In this document: piece by piece, positions 18,011-26,308 of the stretch
How positions within the stretch are numbered: position 1 is the first letter of the stretch
How the letters are laid out: the number at the start of each line of letters is the position of its first letter
The notes under the pieces: generated by a model
Database searches by the model: none
What the model saw: only the letters and a program-made list of their open reading frames with translations
What the model was told of the DNA's origin: nothing
Position numbers and translations under genes: made by a program
Assembly: GCF_001664485.1 (NCBI RefSeq)
Contig: NZ_CP013630.1
Span: 2,731,001-2,795,000 of the forward strand
Origin: Rhizobium sp. N324
GTDB lineage: Bacteria; Pseudomonadota; Alphaproteobacteria; Rhizobiales; Rhizobiaceae
DNA length: 64,000 nucleotides
Reading direction: 5' to 3'

Positions 18011-19357
18011 TCAAAGCCGGATCGTCACCTCGGTGCCGGCGTCGCCGCTCTCGATGCTGACTTCGCCGCCATGGTTTGCGGCGATCTGCTTGACGAGGCT
18101 GAGGCCGAGCCCCGCCCCCGTGCTCTTCGGAGTGACGCGATAGAACGGTTCGAACACCAGTTCGCGGTGCTCGGCCGGAATCCCCGGCCCCTCGTCGGCG
18201 ACGCTGATCCGACCGCCGCCGGAGGCCGACACGGAGACGGTGATCATGCCGCTCCCGCCGCCATGGTCGATGGCATTGCGCACGAGGTTGCTCACCGCCC
18301 GCGGCAGCGCCGAGGGGCTGCCCTTGCGCTTCAGGCTCTCGACCTCGCTCTGAAACGAGATCTGGTAGCCGGCGCCGATCGCCAGCGGCGCGAGGTCGGC
18401 AACGACGGAGCGGGCAATCTCGACGAGATCGACCATCTCATGGAGATCGGTCGCCTGGTCGTTGCGCTCGAAATCGAGCAGCTGTTCGGCCGTCTCCGCC
18501 AGCCGCGCGACGTCGTCGAGCAATCGCCGGCGATCCTGCCCTTCCGGCGTTGCGTCGATCCGGGTCTGCATGATCGCGATCGGCGTCCTCAGCTCGTGCG
18601 CCGCATCGATCAGGAAGTGTTGCCGTTTGCGGTACTCGTTCTCCAGCCGGTCGAGCGCCTCGTTGAAGGCGATCACCAGCGGCGCGACCTCCCTCGGAAT
18701 GCCGTCGAGCGGCAGGCGCGCATCGTAGCGGCGAGCGTCGATTTCCGAGGCCTTGCGGGCAACCTCGCTAACGCTGGCAAGGCCGCGCCCGACGATCCTG
18801 GGAACGGCAAGAAAAACCGCCGGCAAGGCGATGGCGAACAGCGGGACGTAGATCGGATAAATCGCGCCCATAAGGGTCAGGACGGGCCAGCCCTTGTCGG
18901 CAACGCCGCCGAACAGAACCCTGAGTTCGCCGATCCCGGTCTCCACGTTTTCGACCGAGGCGATCTCGCTCGTGCCGGCCGATCCCCGGATATCGGCCCC
19001 TTCGAACAGATAGGTAAGACGCGCAACTTCGTTGTAGGCGGCAGGAATGGTCCCGTAGGATACGAGTGAACCGTTCGTCGTCGCCGCGACATACCAGAGC
19101 CCGTCATACTCCTGCTTGAAGGCATCGAGCTCCGGCGTATCCCTTATTTCGAGCCGTCCCTCGGCATCGATCCCAACCGCCGACGCCAGCACGCCGGTGA
19201 TCTGGTCCTCCAGCGCGACGTTCGGAGAGACGATCGTTGCGCCGTAGAAGCAGAGCCCGATGGTGACAGCCGTCACCACGCCGACGAAGACCAGGCTGAG
19301 CTGCCAGCTGAGCCGCCACCAGAGCGAAGGGTTAGGCTTGCATTTTTCGCCCATCAT
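18011..19357 (-). CDS. Two-component sensor histidine kinase
   Basis: A 448-residue membrane kinase, partner of the regulator that overlaps it by 4 bp. The order is: N-terminal transmembrane helix (about 20-42), periplasmic sensor of about 115 residues, second helix (about 160-187), HAMP-like linker, dimerisation/phosphoacceptor helix FLIDAAHELRTPIAIM with His254, then the ATPase domain with N box (NLVRNAIDHG), G1 (DEGPGIP) and G2 (GAGLGLSLVK). It autophosphorylates His254 and passes phosphate to Asp51 of the regulator. The ligand is unknown; the QseC/TctE-like layout fits cations, organic acids or envelope stress. Confidence 0.93.
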   Translation of the reverse strand: MMGEKCKPNPSLWWRLSWQLSLVFVGVVTAVTIGLCFYGATIVSPNVALEDQITGVLASAVGIDAEGRLEIRDTPELDAFKQEYDGLWYVAATTNGSLVSYGTIPAAYNEVARLTYLFEGADIRGSAGTSEIASVENVETGIGELRVLFGGVADKGWPVLTLMGAIYPIYVPLFAIALPAVFLAVPRIVGRGLASVSEVARKASEIDARRYDARLPLDGIPREVAPLVIAFNEALDRLENEYRKRQHFLIDAAHELRTPIAIMQTRIDATPEGQDRRRLLDDVARLAETAEQLLDFERNDQATDLHEMVDLVEIARSVVADLAPLAIGAGYQISFQSEVESLKRKGSPSALPRAVSNLVRNAIDHGGGSGMITVSVSASGGGRISVADEGPGIPAEHRELVFEPFYRVTPKSTGAGLGLSLVKQIAANHGGEVSIESGDAGTEVTIRL

Positions 19358-20025
19358 TCTTCCTTCAGGAGATAGCCGACGCCGCGGATATTGTGGATCG
19401 AAACCTCGGCGCCAGCCTCGGCAAGCCGCCTGCGCAGCCGCGAAATGTGCGCATCGAGCGCGTTTGACTGGATTTCCTCTTCGTAGTTGTAGACGGCCGC
19501 CTCGAGCGTCGCGCGCAGCACGGTCTTCTCCTTGCGCTTGGCAAGAGCCGCCAGCACCAGCAGCTCGCGTCGGGGCAGATCGAGCGGCGCGTCATCGATG
19601 GTTACGCTGAGATGTAAGGGATCGATCACCATCCGCCCGGCGGTGATCTTGAGTTCGGCAAGGTTCGGCGGCCGCCGCAGCACGGCTCTCAGCCGCGCCA
19701 TCAGTTCCTCCACCAGAAACGGCTTGCCGAGATAGTCGTCGGAGCCGAGATCGAGCCCTTGCACCCGCTCCTTCGGCTCATTCAGCGCCGTCAGCACGAT
19801 GATCGGCGTGTCCTTGCCCGTCCGCCTCAGCTGCGGAATGAAGCTCAACCCCTCTCCATCGGGCAGGCGCCGGTCGAGCAGGATCGCGTCATAGAGGTTC
19901 TGCCGCGTCAGCTCGACGGCATCGGCCAGATGCATCGTGTGGTCGGTGACGATCCCATGTTTGCCGAGCGCTGCCGACAGCGCCTCGGCCAGCTCCCTCT
20001 CGTCTTCTATCAACAATATCCGCAT
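19354..20025 (-). CDS. OmpR-family response regulator
   Basis: A 223-residue regulator with an N-terminal receiver domain (acidic pocket IEDER, phosphoacceptor Asp51 in LLDRRLPDG, Thr in IVLTA, Lys in GKPF) and a C-terminal winged helix (about residues 128-220, ending IHNIRGVGYLLKEE). It is the first gene of a regulator-kinase operon; its stop overlaps the kinase start (19354-19357). A 12-bp inverted repeat at 20069-20116 lies upstream and may be its target. Confidence 0.94.
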   Translation of the reverse strand: MRILLIEDERELAEALSAALGKHGIVTDHTMHLADAVELTRQNLYDAILLDRRLPDGEGLSFIPQLRRTGKDTPIIVLTALNEPKERVQGLDLGSDDYLGKPFLVEELMARLRAVLRRPPNLAELKITAGRMVIDPLHLSVTIDDAPLDLPRRELLVLAALAKRKEKTVLRATLEAAVYNYEEEIQSNALDAHISRLRRRLAEAGAEVSIHNIRGVGYLLKEE

Positions 20026-20068
20026 CGCCCGCCTACTCTCTCAACTTTCCCACTCTCCGCCACAAGGG

Positions 20069-20116
20069 TTGCGGCAGCATTGCGGAGCTTGCAAGGCGCC
20101 GGTCATGCTGCCGCAA
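20069..20116. promoter_or_regulatory. Inverted repeat in the divergent promoter of the two-component operon
   Basis: TTGCGGCAGCAT (20069-20080) and ATGCTGCCGCAA (20105-20116) are perfect inverted arms 24 bp apart. They lie between the leftward response-regulator gene and the rightward small ORF at 20164, so they could form an operator or a leader hairpin. Confidence 0.5.
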
Positions 20117-20163
20117 TTGTCGAGGTCCACCACAAAGACTATCCGCGGCATTTGGAGATCGAG

Positions 20164-20310
20164 ATGATCCGACCTATCCTCCGTTTCCTCACGAGACACG
20201 TCCTCTCGGCCTTCATCCTCGCCGCGCTGCTCGCAGCCCCGCTGGTGATACTGCACACGCTTGACGGAAAAGCAGGGGGCGGGAGCGGCCTGGTGATGGA
20301 GCTCCGATGA
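20164..20310 (+). CDS. Small single-span membrane protein
   Basis: A 48-residue ORF with a basic N-terminus (MIRPILRFLTRH) and one hydrophobic helix (VLSAFILAALLAAPLVIL). The ATG follows ggagatcgag. It diverges from the two-component operon and could be a regulated membrane micropeptide. Support comes only from the ribosome site and hydrophobic pattern. Confidence 0.45.
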   Translation: MIRPILRFLTRHVLSAFILAALLAAPLVILHTLDGKAGGGSGLVMELR

Positions 20311-20323
20311 CCGCGCAAGTCTC

Positions 20324-20857
20324 CTAGCCGGCTGCCTCGCAATAGGCCGAGAAGGCCTGAAGATAGGCCTGCACCCTCGAACGGTTCTCCGCCGTCTCGA
20401 CCGCCCGCAACACCTCGGCCGGTTCCAGCTTCATCAGAGGAAGCCGGAGGAAGATATCCTCGGCGAACCGATCGGTGATGGTGGCAAGGATGGTGCGCAG
20501 ACCGGCGAGCATATCATCGCCCCGATGCGATGCGTGCAGCAGCGCGACGGGCTTGTGAACGATCTGCTCTCCCGACACCAGCCAGTCGATCGCATTCTTG
20601 AGGCCGCCGGGGATGGATCGCACATATTCCGGGCTGGCAATGATTACCCCGTCACTCCCAGTGATCATTGCGACGAAATCCCGCACCGCCGCCGGCAGAG
20701 CTTCCCCCTCGAGATCCGGTGAGAACACCGGCAAACCTCCCACGCCATCGAAGATCGCAATCTCGATCTCACGTGGCGCGACGGCGCTGACTGCCCGCAG
20801 CATGGCCGTATTGGTGGAATTGCGCCGAGCGCTGCCGGATATTGCGAGAATCTTCAT
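20324..20857 (-). CDS. NADPH-dependent FMN reductase family protein
   Basis: A 177-residue flavodoxin-fold reductase (YieF/ChrR/SsuE group). The FMN phosphate loop is GSARRNSTN (about residues 8-16) and the second FMN contact is SPEYVRSIPGGLKNAIDW (about 78-95), both hallmarks of the family. Such enzymes reduce FMN, quinones or chromate with NAD(P)H. The start is the ATG at 20857 (MKILAISGS); longer in-frame codons upstream have no ribosome site. The specific substrate cannot be told. Confidence 0.87.
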   Translation of the reverse strand: MKILAISGSARRNSTNTAMLRAVSAVAPREIEIAIFDGVGGLPVFSPDLEGEALPAAVRDFVAMITGSDGVIIASPEYVRSIPGGLKNAIDWLVSGEQIVHKPVALLHASHRGDDMLAGLRTILATITDRFAEDIFLRLPLMKLEPAEVLRAVETAENRSRVQAYLQAFSAYCEAAG

Positions 20858-21060
20858 GACCCTAACAGCGATCGATTGATCATGGCTGTCAACGCAAAAG
20901 CCGGCGCCGCCGCGCGTCTTTTCAGAAAGACAGAACACGCTGCAGGGCTTTGAACTGCCCGATTGAGTGATCGGCAAAAGCGACTTTTGCTTGCACTCGC
21001 CGAGCCCGGCGTTAGCCTGCGTTCCAATCCTCACAGCTGCCGAATTGGCGGGAAATACAT

Positions 21061-22062
21061 ATGACGGCTTTGATCGAGGCACGCGGCGTCAGCAAGCGCT
21101 TCCGGCAGCACAAGAGATTTCCAGGCCTGCTCGGCGCCCTGAAGACGCTGGTGACCAGCGAATATAACGAAGTCCTGGCCGTTTCCGACATCGATTTCGA
21201 CGTCGATGCCGGCGAAGCCGTCGGTTATCTCGGCCCCAATGGTGCCGGCAAATCCACCATGATCAAGATGATGACCGGCATCCTGGTGCCGAGCGCCGGC
21301 ACGCTCTCCGTGCTCGGCCGCACGCCGCATCTGAAAAGGATGGACAATGCGCGCGAGATCGGCGTCGTCTTCGGCCAGCGCAGCCAGCTGTGGTGGGATC
21401 TGCCGCTGGTCGACAGTTTCACCCTGCACCAGCGCATCTACGATATCCCGCCCACCCGCTGTGCGGACAATCTCCGGCGTTTCAGCGAGCTGCTCGACCT
21501 CACGCCTTTTCTCGACCGCGCGGTGCGTCAGCTCAGCCTCGGCCAGCGCATGCGCGCCGAGATCGTCATGTCGCTGCTGCACGATCCGAAGATCCTCTTT
21601 CTCGACGAACCGACGATCGGGCTCGACGTGGTCGCCAAGGATGCGGTGCGACGGTTTCTCGCCGAGATCAACCGCGAGCGCGGCGTCACCATCATCCTCA
21701 CCACCCATGATCTGCAGGACATCGAAACCATCTGCCCACGGCTGATCATGGTCGATCATTCGAGGCTGATCTTCGACGGCGAATTGAGGAGCCTGCGCTC
21801 TGCCTTAGGCTCGGCCCGGCGGCTGACCCTTGAATTTGCCAGCGACCCCGGGCCGCTGCCGCTGAGCACCGCTTCGCTCGTCAGCGACGAGGGCCTGCGC
21901 AAGAACTATCTGATCGAACGCGAAGACGTTTCGCTGGTCAGGATCCTGTCGGAGGTCGGAAGCGACCGCGGCCTCAAGGATGTGGCGCTGCACGAGCCCG
22001 ACATCGAAGAGGTCATCCGCACCTTCTACCAGGGCCGCAACGCCAGGGCGCGGGCGTCATGA
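21061..22062 (+). CDS. ABC-2 type exporter, ATP-binding protein
   Basis: A 333-residue ATPase of the NatA/DrrA-like group. Walker A is GPNGAGKST (about 58-66), the signature LSLGQRMRAE, Walker B ILFLDEPTIGLD and the switch His in LTTHD. It is the first gene of a three-gene operon: its stop overlaps the next start (22059-22062). Together with two six-span permeases it forms a heteromeric exporter of unknown substrate. The N-terminal RFRQHKRFPGLLGALKTL insertion is typical of this subgroup. Confidence 0.93.
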   Translation: MTALIEARGVSKRFRQHKRFPGLLGALKTLVTSEYNEVLAVSDIDFDVDAGEAVGYLGPNGAGKSTMIKMMTGILVPSAGTLSVLGRTPHLKRMDNAREIGVVFGQRSQLWWDLPLVDSFTLHQRIYDIPPTRCADNLRRFSELLDLTPFLDRAVRQLSLGQRMRAEIVMSLLHDPKILFLDEPTIGLDVVAKDAVRRFLAEINRERGVTIILTTHDLQDIETICPRLIMVDHSRLIFDGELRSLRSALGSARRLTLEFASDPGPLPLSTASLVSDEGLRKNYLIEREDVSLVRILSEVGSDRGLKDVALHEPDIEEVIRTFYQGRNARARAS

Positions 22063-22859
22063 GCGTCTATTCCGCCTTCGCGCGCAGCGCTTTCCATTCC
22101 CAGCTCGCCTACCGCAACGAGGTGTGGGCCAACATCTTCGGCAAACTGGTACAGGTCATCGCCCGCGTCGCCATCTGGCAGGCAGCCTATGCCGGCGTCG
22201 GTGCAACGGTGGTCGGCGGCGTCTCGCTGCAGCAGATGGTGACCTATGCGCTGCTCGGCGGGGCCGTGATGGGCGCCACCCGCCCCGAAAGGATCATCAA
22301 CGAGATCGGCCGGTCGCTGAAGACGGGGGACGTCGCCGTCTGGCTGCTGAAGCCCATCTTCTATCCGCTCTACATTTTCGCCAATGAATGCGGAAGTTTC
22401 GGCTATCGCCTGATGACGCAGGTCATCCCGACCGTCGCCGTCACGGCGATGTTCTACGGCATGCTGCCGCCGGCAAGCCTATTCGACGGCGCCATGTTCA
22501 TCGTCTTCTGGATGCTTTCCGTCATCCTGCTGTCCCTGATGTCGATGTTCTGCGGCCTCATCGCCTTCTGGCTGATGACGAGCTTCTCGCTAGACTGGGT
22601 CCTCGGCGCCCTGCTGCAATTGTTCTCCGGCCTGCTGGTGCCCTTCTGGTTCTTCCCCGAGCCGCTGGCGACGATCGCCCGCCACCTGCCTTTCGCCTGG
22701 GTGGTCTATTATCCCAATGCGGTCTATCTCGGCCGGCTTTCGGCTGCCGACACCTGGTTTCATCTCGGCCTCGGTCTCGGCTGGGCCGGATTGTTCCTCC
22801 TCGGCGTCCTTTGGCTCTGGCGCTCAGCTTCGACCCGCATCACCGTGCAGGGAGGCTGA
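22059..22859 (+). CDS. ABC-2 type exporter permease (first subunit)
   Basis: A 266-residue membrane protein with about six hydrophobic helices and no nucleotide-binding motif. It resembles the DUF990 permeases that occur next to NatA-like ATPases. It overlaps the ATPase by 4 bp and is followed by a second permease after 2 bp, so both subunits are made in fixed ratio. Confidence 0.88.
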   Translation: MSVYSAFARSAFHSQLAYRNEVWANIFGKLVQVIARVAIWQAAYAGVGATVVGGVSLQQMVTYALLGGAVMGATRPERIINEIGRSLKTGDVAVWLLKPIFYPLYIFANECGSFGYRLMTQVIPTVAVTAMFYGMLPPASLFDGAMFIVFWMLSVILLSLMSMFCGLIAFWLMTSFSLDWVLGALLQLFSGLLVPFWFFPEPLATIARHLPFAWVVYYPNAVYLGRLSAADTWFHLGLGLGWAGLFLLGVLWLWRSASTRITVQGG

Positions 22860-22861
22860 TC

Positions 22862-23665
22862 ATGCTCCTCCATCACCTCCGCGTCATCCCGTTGCTGGTG
22901 CGCATGCATATCCGCTCGCAGATGGAATATCGCGGTGCCTTCTGGCTCGATCGCCTTGCACAGATCCTCTCCTATGGCAGCGTTTTCGCCACCATCGGCA
23001 TCCTGCTTGCCCGCTTCGATACGTTGGGAGGCTGGAGCTGGCCGGAGCTCGCGCTGCTCTACAGCTTCCAACTGCTGGCCTACTCCCTCGGTGCTGCGAT
23101 GAGCTTCACGCAGCTTCGCGATCTTGAGGAATTGGTGCGTCTCGGCACTTACGATGCGCTGCTGGTCAAGCCGTTCAGCCCCTGGGTCTATCTGATCTTT
23201 TCCGGTCTCAATATCGGCTATGCCGGCCACATCATCCTTGCCGTGCCGCTGCTCGGCTGGGCGGTTTTCTCTGTCGATTTCGCCTGGTCGGTCCCTTCAG
23301 CCCTGTTCCTCGTCGCCGCGCTTTTCAGCGCCACGCTGCTGACCGCCGCCCTCATCACCATGATCGGCGCCACCGCGCTGATCTGGGTGCGCTCCAACCA
23401 TCTGTTCTCGATCTTCTTCGGCTTCTGGGAACTGATGCGCTACCCTCTCAACATCTTTCCCGGCAGCATCCAGATCACCCTCCTCACCGCCGTTCCGCTG
23501 GCGCTGACCAGTTCGGTTCCCGTCGCCGCCCTGCTCGGCAAACCCGTCCCGATCCTTGGCGACTGGGCCGGCCCAGCGGCGCTGGCGGCCGGCCCGGTCT
23601 GGGTGCTGATCGCAATGGTGTATTGGCGCTACGCCACCGGCAAATACCAGGGCGCCGGCGGCTGA
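22862..23665 (+). CDS. ABC-2 type exporter permease (second subunit)
   Basis: A 267-residue, six-span membrane protein starting MLLHHLRVIPLLVRMHI. It is distantly similar in layout to the preceding permease (DLEELVRLGTYDALLVKPFSPW corresponds to the GRSLKTGDVAVWLLKPIFYP segment), which suggests an ancient duplication. The ATG at 22862 follows the previous stop with a ribosome site (gggaggc) inside the preceding gene. Last gene of the exporter operon. Confidence 0.88.
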   Translation: MLLHHLRVIPLLVRMHIRSQMEYRGAFWLDRLAQILSYGSVFATIGILLARFDTLGGWSWPELALLYSFQLLAYSLGAAMSFTQLRDLEELVRLGTYDALLVKPFSPWVYLIFSGLNIGYAGHIILAVPLLGWAVFSVDFAWSVPSALFLVAALFSATLLTAALITMIGATALIWVRSNHLFSIFFGFWELMRYPLNIFPGSIQITLLTAVPLALTSSVPVAALLGKPVPILGDWAGPAALAAGPVWVLIAMVYWRYATGKYQGAGG

Positions 23666-23690
23666 TGGGCCCGGCTGATCTCGCTTGATA

Positions 23691-24215
23691 TCAGCATGCC
23701 GGCGCCGACGATTTGGCGCGAACCTCGAGGAACGCCGCCGTCAACCTCGCCAGCACCGCGGATAGACGCGTGCCGTTGGCTCCGCCGATCGGATCGACGA
23801 TATGGATTTGCCGGAGATCCTCCATGAATTCCTCCCACATCGGCGGCCCGCCTTCTTCGAGAAGCTCGGCGCGGATGCTCAGTTCCTCGCTGACAGGCAG
23901 ATGGCGCCGCCCCCAGGCGCCGATCATGGCGAAGACGGGAACGAGCTGGATCGCCGGCTCCGCCAGGCTGTAGATCGCTTTCTGGCTGTGGCTCGGATCA
24001 TCCCGCTTACTGATGAATTCCAGCGAGAGCAGGCGCTTCAACCTGGCGGCCAGGATGTTGGAGGCGATCCCCTCTTCCGAATGGGTCAGAAGATCGCGGA
24101 AATGGCGGCGGTTGCCGAACATGATGTCGCGGATGATAATGAGGCTCCACCGGTCGCCCAGCACCTCCATCGTCAGGTTGATCGGGCAGCCCGAGCGCCG
24201 TTCGATATCCACCAA
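23691..24215 (-). CDS. HxlR-family transcriptional regulator
   Basis: A 174-residue winged-helix regulator of the HxlR/MarR-like group. The signature is CPINLTMEVLGDRWSLIIIRDI with Cys10 as the only conserved N-terminal cysteine, a possible redox or aldehyde sensor as in other HxlR proteins. The recognition-helix region is EEGIASNILAARLKRL. It diverges from a DHFR-family enzyme gene; an 11-bp inverted repeat sits between the two starts. Probably represses both genes. Confidence 0.88.
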   Translation of the reverse strand: MVDIERRSGCPINLTMEVLGDRWSLIIIRDIMFGNRRHFRDLLTHSEEGIASNILAARLKRLLSLEFISKRDDPSHSQKAIYSLAEPAIQLVPVFAMIGAWGRRHLPVSEELSIRAELLEEGGPPMWEEFMEDLRQIHIVDPIGGANGTRLSAVLARLTAAFLEVRAKSSAPAC

Positions 24216-24228
24216 GCATCTCCATCAA

Positions 24229-24275
24229 AAACTGGTTGCAATATAGGAGCGCTTATGCAACAAAGCAACCAGTTT
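24229..24275. promoter_or_regulatory. Inverted repeat operator between HxlR and DHFR-family genes
   Basis: AAACTGGTTGC (24229-24239) and GCAACCAGTTT (24265-24275) are perfect 11-bp arms with a 25-bp gap. They fill most of the 86-bp divergent promoter, with the right arm 26 bp before the enzyme's ATG. The position suits a repressor controlling both directions. Confidence 0.65.
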
Positions 24276-24301
24276 CAATTTGAAATCAGATGGAGGAAAG
24301 C

Positions 24302-24943
24302 ATGTCCAAAGTGCGTGTCGCAGGGTTTTCCGTTTCCGTGGATGGTTTCGGCGCGGGTCCGGAACAAAGCATGCAAGATCCGCTCGGCAAGCGGGGGCCG
24401 GAGATGTTCCAATGGTTTTTCCATACCCGCACTTTCCGCGCCATGCAGGGAAAGGACGACGGTTCGCAAGGGATCGACGAGGATTATGCCGCCCGCGGCA
24501 TGGCCAATTTCGGCGCCTTCATTCTCGGGCGCAACATGTTCGGCCCTATCCGCGGCAATTGGCCGGATGATGCCTGGAAGGGCTGGTGGGGGCCGAATCC
24601 GCCGTACCACGCGCCAACCTTCATCCTGACGCACTATCCCCGCGAACCAATCGTCATGGAAGGCGGCACGACCTTCCACTTCGTCACCGGCGGTATCGAG
24701 GAGGCACTCGCCAAGGCGAAGGCCGCGGCCGGCAGCGGGGACGTGAAGATCGGCGGCGGGGTCAGCACCGTCCGCCAGTATCTGCAGGCTGGCCTGATCG
24801 ACGAACTGCATTTCGCCGTCTCACCCGTCGTGCTCGGCAAGGGGGAAGCGATGTTTGCAGGCATCGACCTGCCGGCCCTCGGCTTCCGCGTCGCCGAGCA
24901 TGTCGCCACCGAACATGCCACACATATCGTGCTGGCAAAATAA
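24302..24943 (+). CDS. Dihydrofolate reductase family protein (RibD C-terminal-like)
   Basis: A 213-residue member of the DHFR/RibD superfamily. The N-terminus MSKVRVAGFSVSVDGF and the IGGGVSTVRQYLQAGLIDELHFAVSPVVLG segment are the standard pyridine-nucleotide site of the YwjB/YyaP type. These are NADPH-binding reductases of unknown substrate, often beside MarR/HxlR regulators. The ATG at 24302 follows GGAGGAAAG; the ATG at 24290 overlaps that ribosome site and is rejected. Probably controlled by the divergent HxlR protein. Confidence 0.87.
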   Translation: MSKVRVAGFSVSVDGFGAGPEQSMQDPLGKRGPEMFQWFFHTRTFRAMQGKDDGSQGIDEDYAARGMANFGAFILGRNMFGPIRGNWPDDAWKGWWGPNPPYHAPTFILTHYPREPIVMEGGTTFHFVTGGIEEALAKAKAAAGSGDVKIGGGVSTVRQYLQAGLIDELHFAVSPVVLGKGEAMFAGIDLPALGFRVAEHVATEHATHIVLAK

Positions 24944-25155
24944 GCCAGCCGCCTGCCGCGGGATGCCGGCGGCAATGGGATGCGGCAATGGGATGATGAC
25001 CGGGAAGCGCGGGCAACCGGGCCTGCGCCGTACGCTGAAAAAATAGCGGTGGTGTTGCCGGGGAATGAGCGTAGAGTGAATGCCATCGGCCCATCGGCAT
25101 CGGCACGACCGCTTGAGAGACTATAGTGCTCTTGCCGCTTACGGAGGGCGCGACC

Positions 25156-25359
25156 ATGCTCCTATCGCTCATCTCTCTCAACGATGATGAAATAACGATC
25201 GTCACCGATGCCGTCCGGCAATGGTGCGGCGAGAGGAAGCTCGACATCGACAGCATCGAAGGGCGCCGCGCCATCACTATTGCCGTCGATCTCGTCCAGA
25301 TGAACACTCGCCGCGACAGGCTTTTTGCCGAACTGTCGAAGCAGTTGGCCCACCAGTAG
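25156..25359 (+). CDS. Small hypothetical protein
   Basis: A 67-residue soluble protein, ATG at 25156 preceded by ggagggcg. It contains ISLNDDEITIVTDAVRQWCGERKLDIDS and ends with ELSKQLAHQ. A conserved rhizobial orphan of unknown function; the helical layout could suit a small regulator or adaptor. Confidence 0.6.
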   Translation: MLLSLISLNDDEITIVTDAVRQWCGERKLDIDSIEGRRAITIAVDLVQMNTRRDRLFAELSKQLAHQ

Positions 25360-25450
25360 GATCCGGCATCGATCCCTCGAAGCCAACGCACCAGCCGCAC
25401 TTGGCGGCTGCGTCGAGACGTCTTGCGGATCACCATCCCCTCGCCTATGG

Positions 25451-26293
25451 ATGGCAATGTCCCGCAAGGCCTCTCTTCCCGTGTTCCGTTTTGCTCTCCA
25501 CATCCTGATCGTTCTCATTCTGACGGTGCTCACGCAGATCGGCGGCGTCGCCTATCTCATCGCGCTGGCCGCGTCCCGCGCCTGGGGCATCCGTCGCTTT
25601 CCGGCGAAACTTGCCATCTTCCTGCTTTGTTATGCCGGTGCGACATTTGCCGCGGGTCTCGCAGCCCCGATGTTCGGGCGGGTTCCCCTCTCCTGCATAT
25701 CGGGCGCCACGGACAGGCTGGTGGTCCGCTCCCCGATCTATTGCCTGCTGAACCGCAACTATGTCACGCCCGACCTGCGCGATCTGGCAAAAGCGCTTGC
25801 CGCCCATATGGACGAGAAATTTCCCGGTACCGTCACCGTCGCGCTGGATGCGAATTTCCCCTTCGTGAACGGCTTTCCGCTGCTGCCGCATCTGTCGCAT
25901 GCCGACGGCAAAAAGCTCGACTTCGCCTATTATTACAAGAATGCGGACGGCGCCTTCCTGAATGGTGCCACCCGCTCCCCGATCGGCTATTTCGCCTTCG
26001 AAGAGCCGGCGCCGGGCGATGAACTGCCATGTGAAGGACGCAACGACTGGTTGACCACGCGCTGGGATTTCGACGCGCTGCAGCCATTGTTTCCGGCCTA
26101 TGGCATCGAGGAGCAGCGCACATCGGCCGCGGTCGCCTGGCTGACCAGCGAAGGTGTGACGCGCTTCGGCCTGCAGAAAATCTTCATCGAGCCGCATCTG
26201 AAGAACGCGCTTGGCATTACCGACAGCCATGTCCGCTTCCAAGGCTGCCGCGCCGCCCGTCACGACGACCATATCCATATCCAGATTGAATGA
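25451..26293 (+). CDS. Membrane-anchored LAS-type (M15/M74-like) metallopeptidase candidate
   Basis: A 280-residue protein with two N-terminal membrane helices (about 12-40 and 50-70) and an extracytoplasmic domain. The domain shows HADGKKLD, an exact HxxxxxxD, and near the C-terminus HDDHIHIQ, which supplies HxH. These are the zinc ligands of LAS peptidases (MepA, VanX, lysostaphin), and MepA also ends in a His-rich H..HxH motif. I infer a peptidoglycan-directed or related metallopeptidase; annotations I know of usually leave such rhizobial proteins 'hypothetical'. Four Cys in the domain (C81, C99, C200 and C270 approximately) may form disulfides. Start ATG at 25451 or 25457; neither has a strong ribosome site. 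Confidence 0.65.
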   Translation: MAMSRKASLPVFRFALHILIVLILTVLTQIGGVAYLIALAASRAWGIRRFPAKLAIFLLCYAGATFAAGLAAPMFGRVPLSCISGATDRLVVRSPIYCLLNRNYVTPDLRDLAKALAAHMDEKFPGTVTVALDANFPFVNGFPLLPHLSHADGKKLDFAYYYKNADGAFLNGATRSPIGYFAFEEPAPGDELPCEGRNDWLTTRWDFDALQPLFPAYGIEEQRTSAAVAWLTSEGVTRFGLQKIFIEPHLKNALGITDSHVRFQGCRAARHDDHIHIQIE

Positions 26294-26308
26294 GGGAGCT
26301 TGCTCCGT

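Noticed and set aside
17954..19069. 371-codon plus-strand frame over the sensor kinase
   Set aside because: Antisense shadow; the minus strand carries all histidine-kinase motifs.
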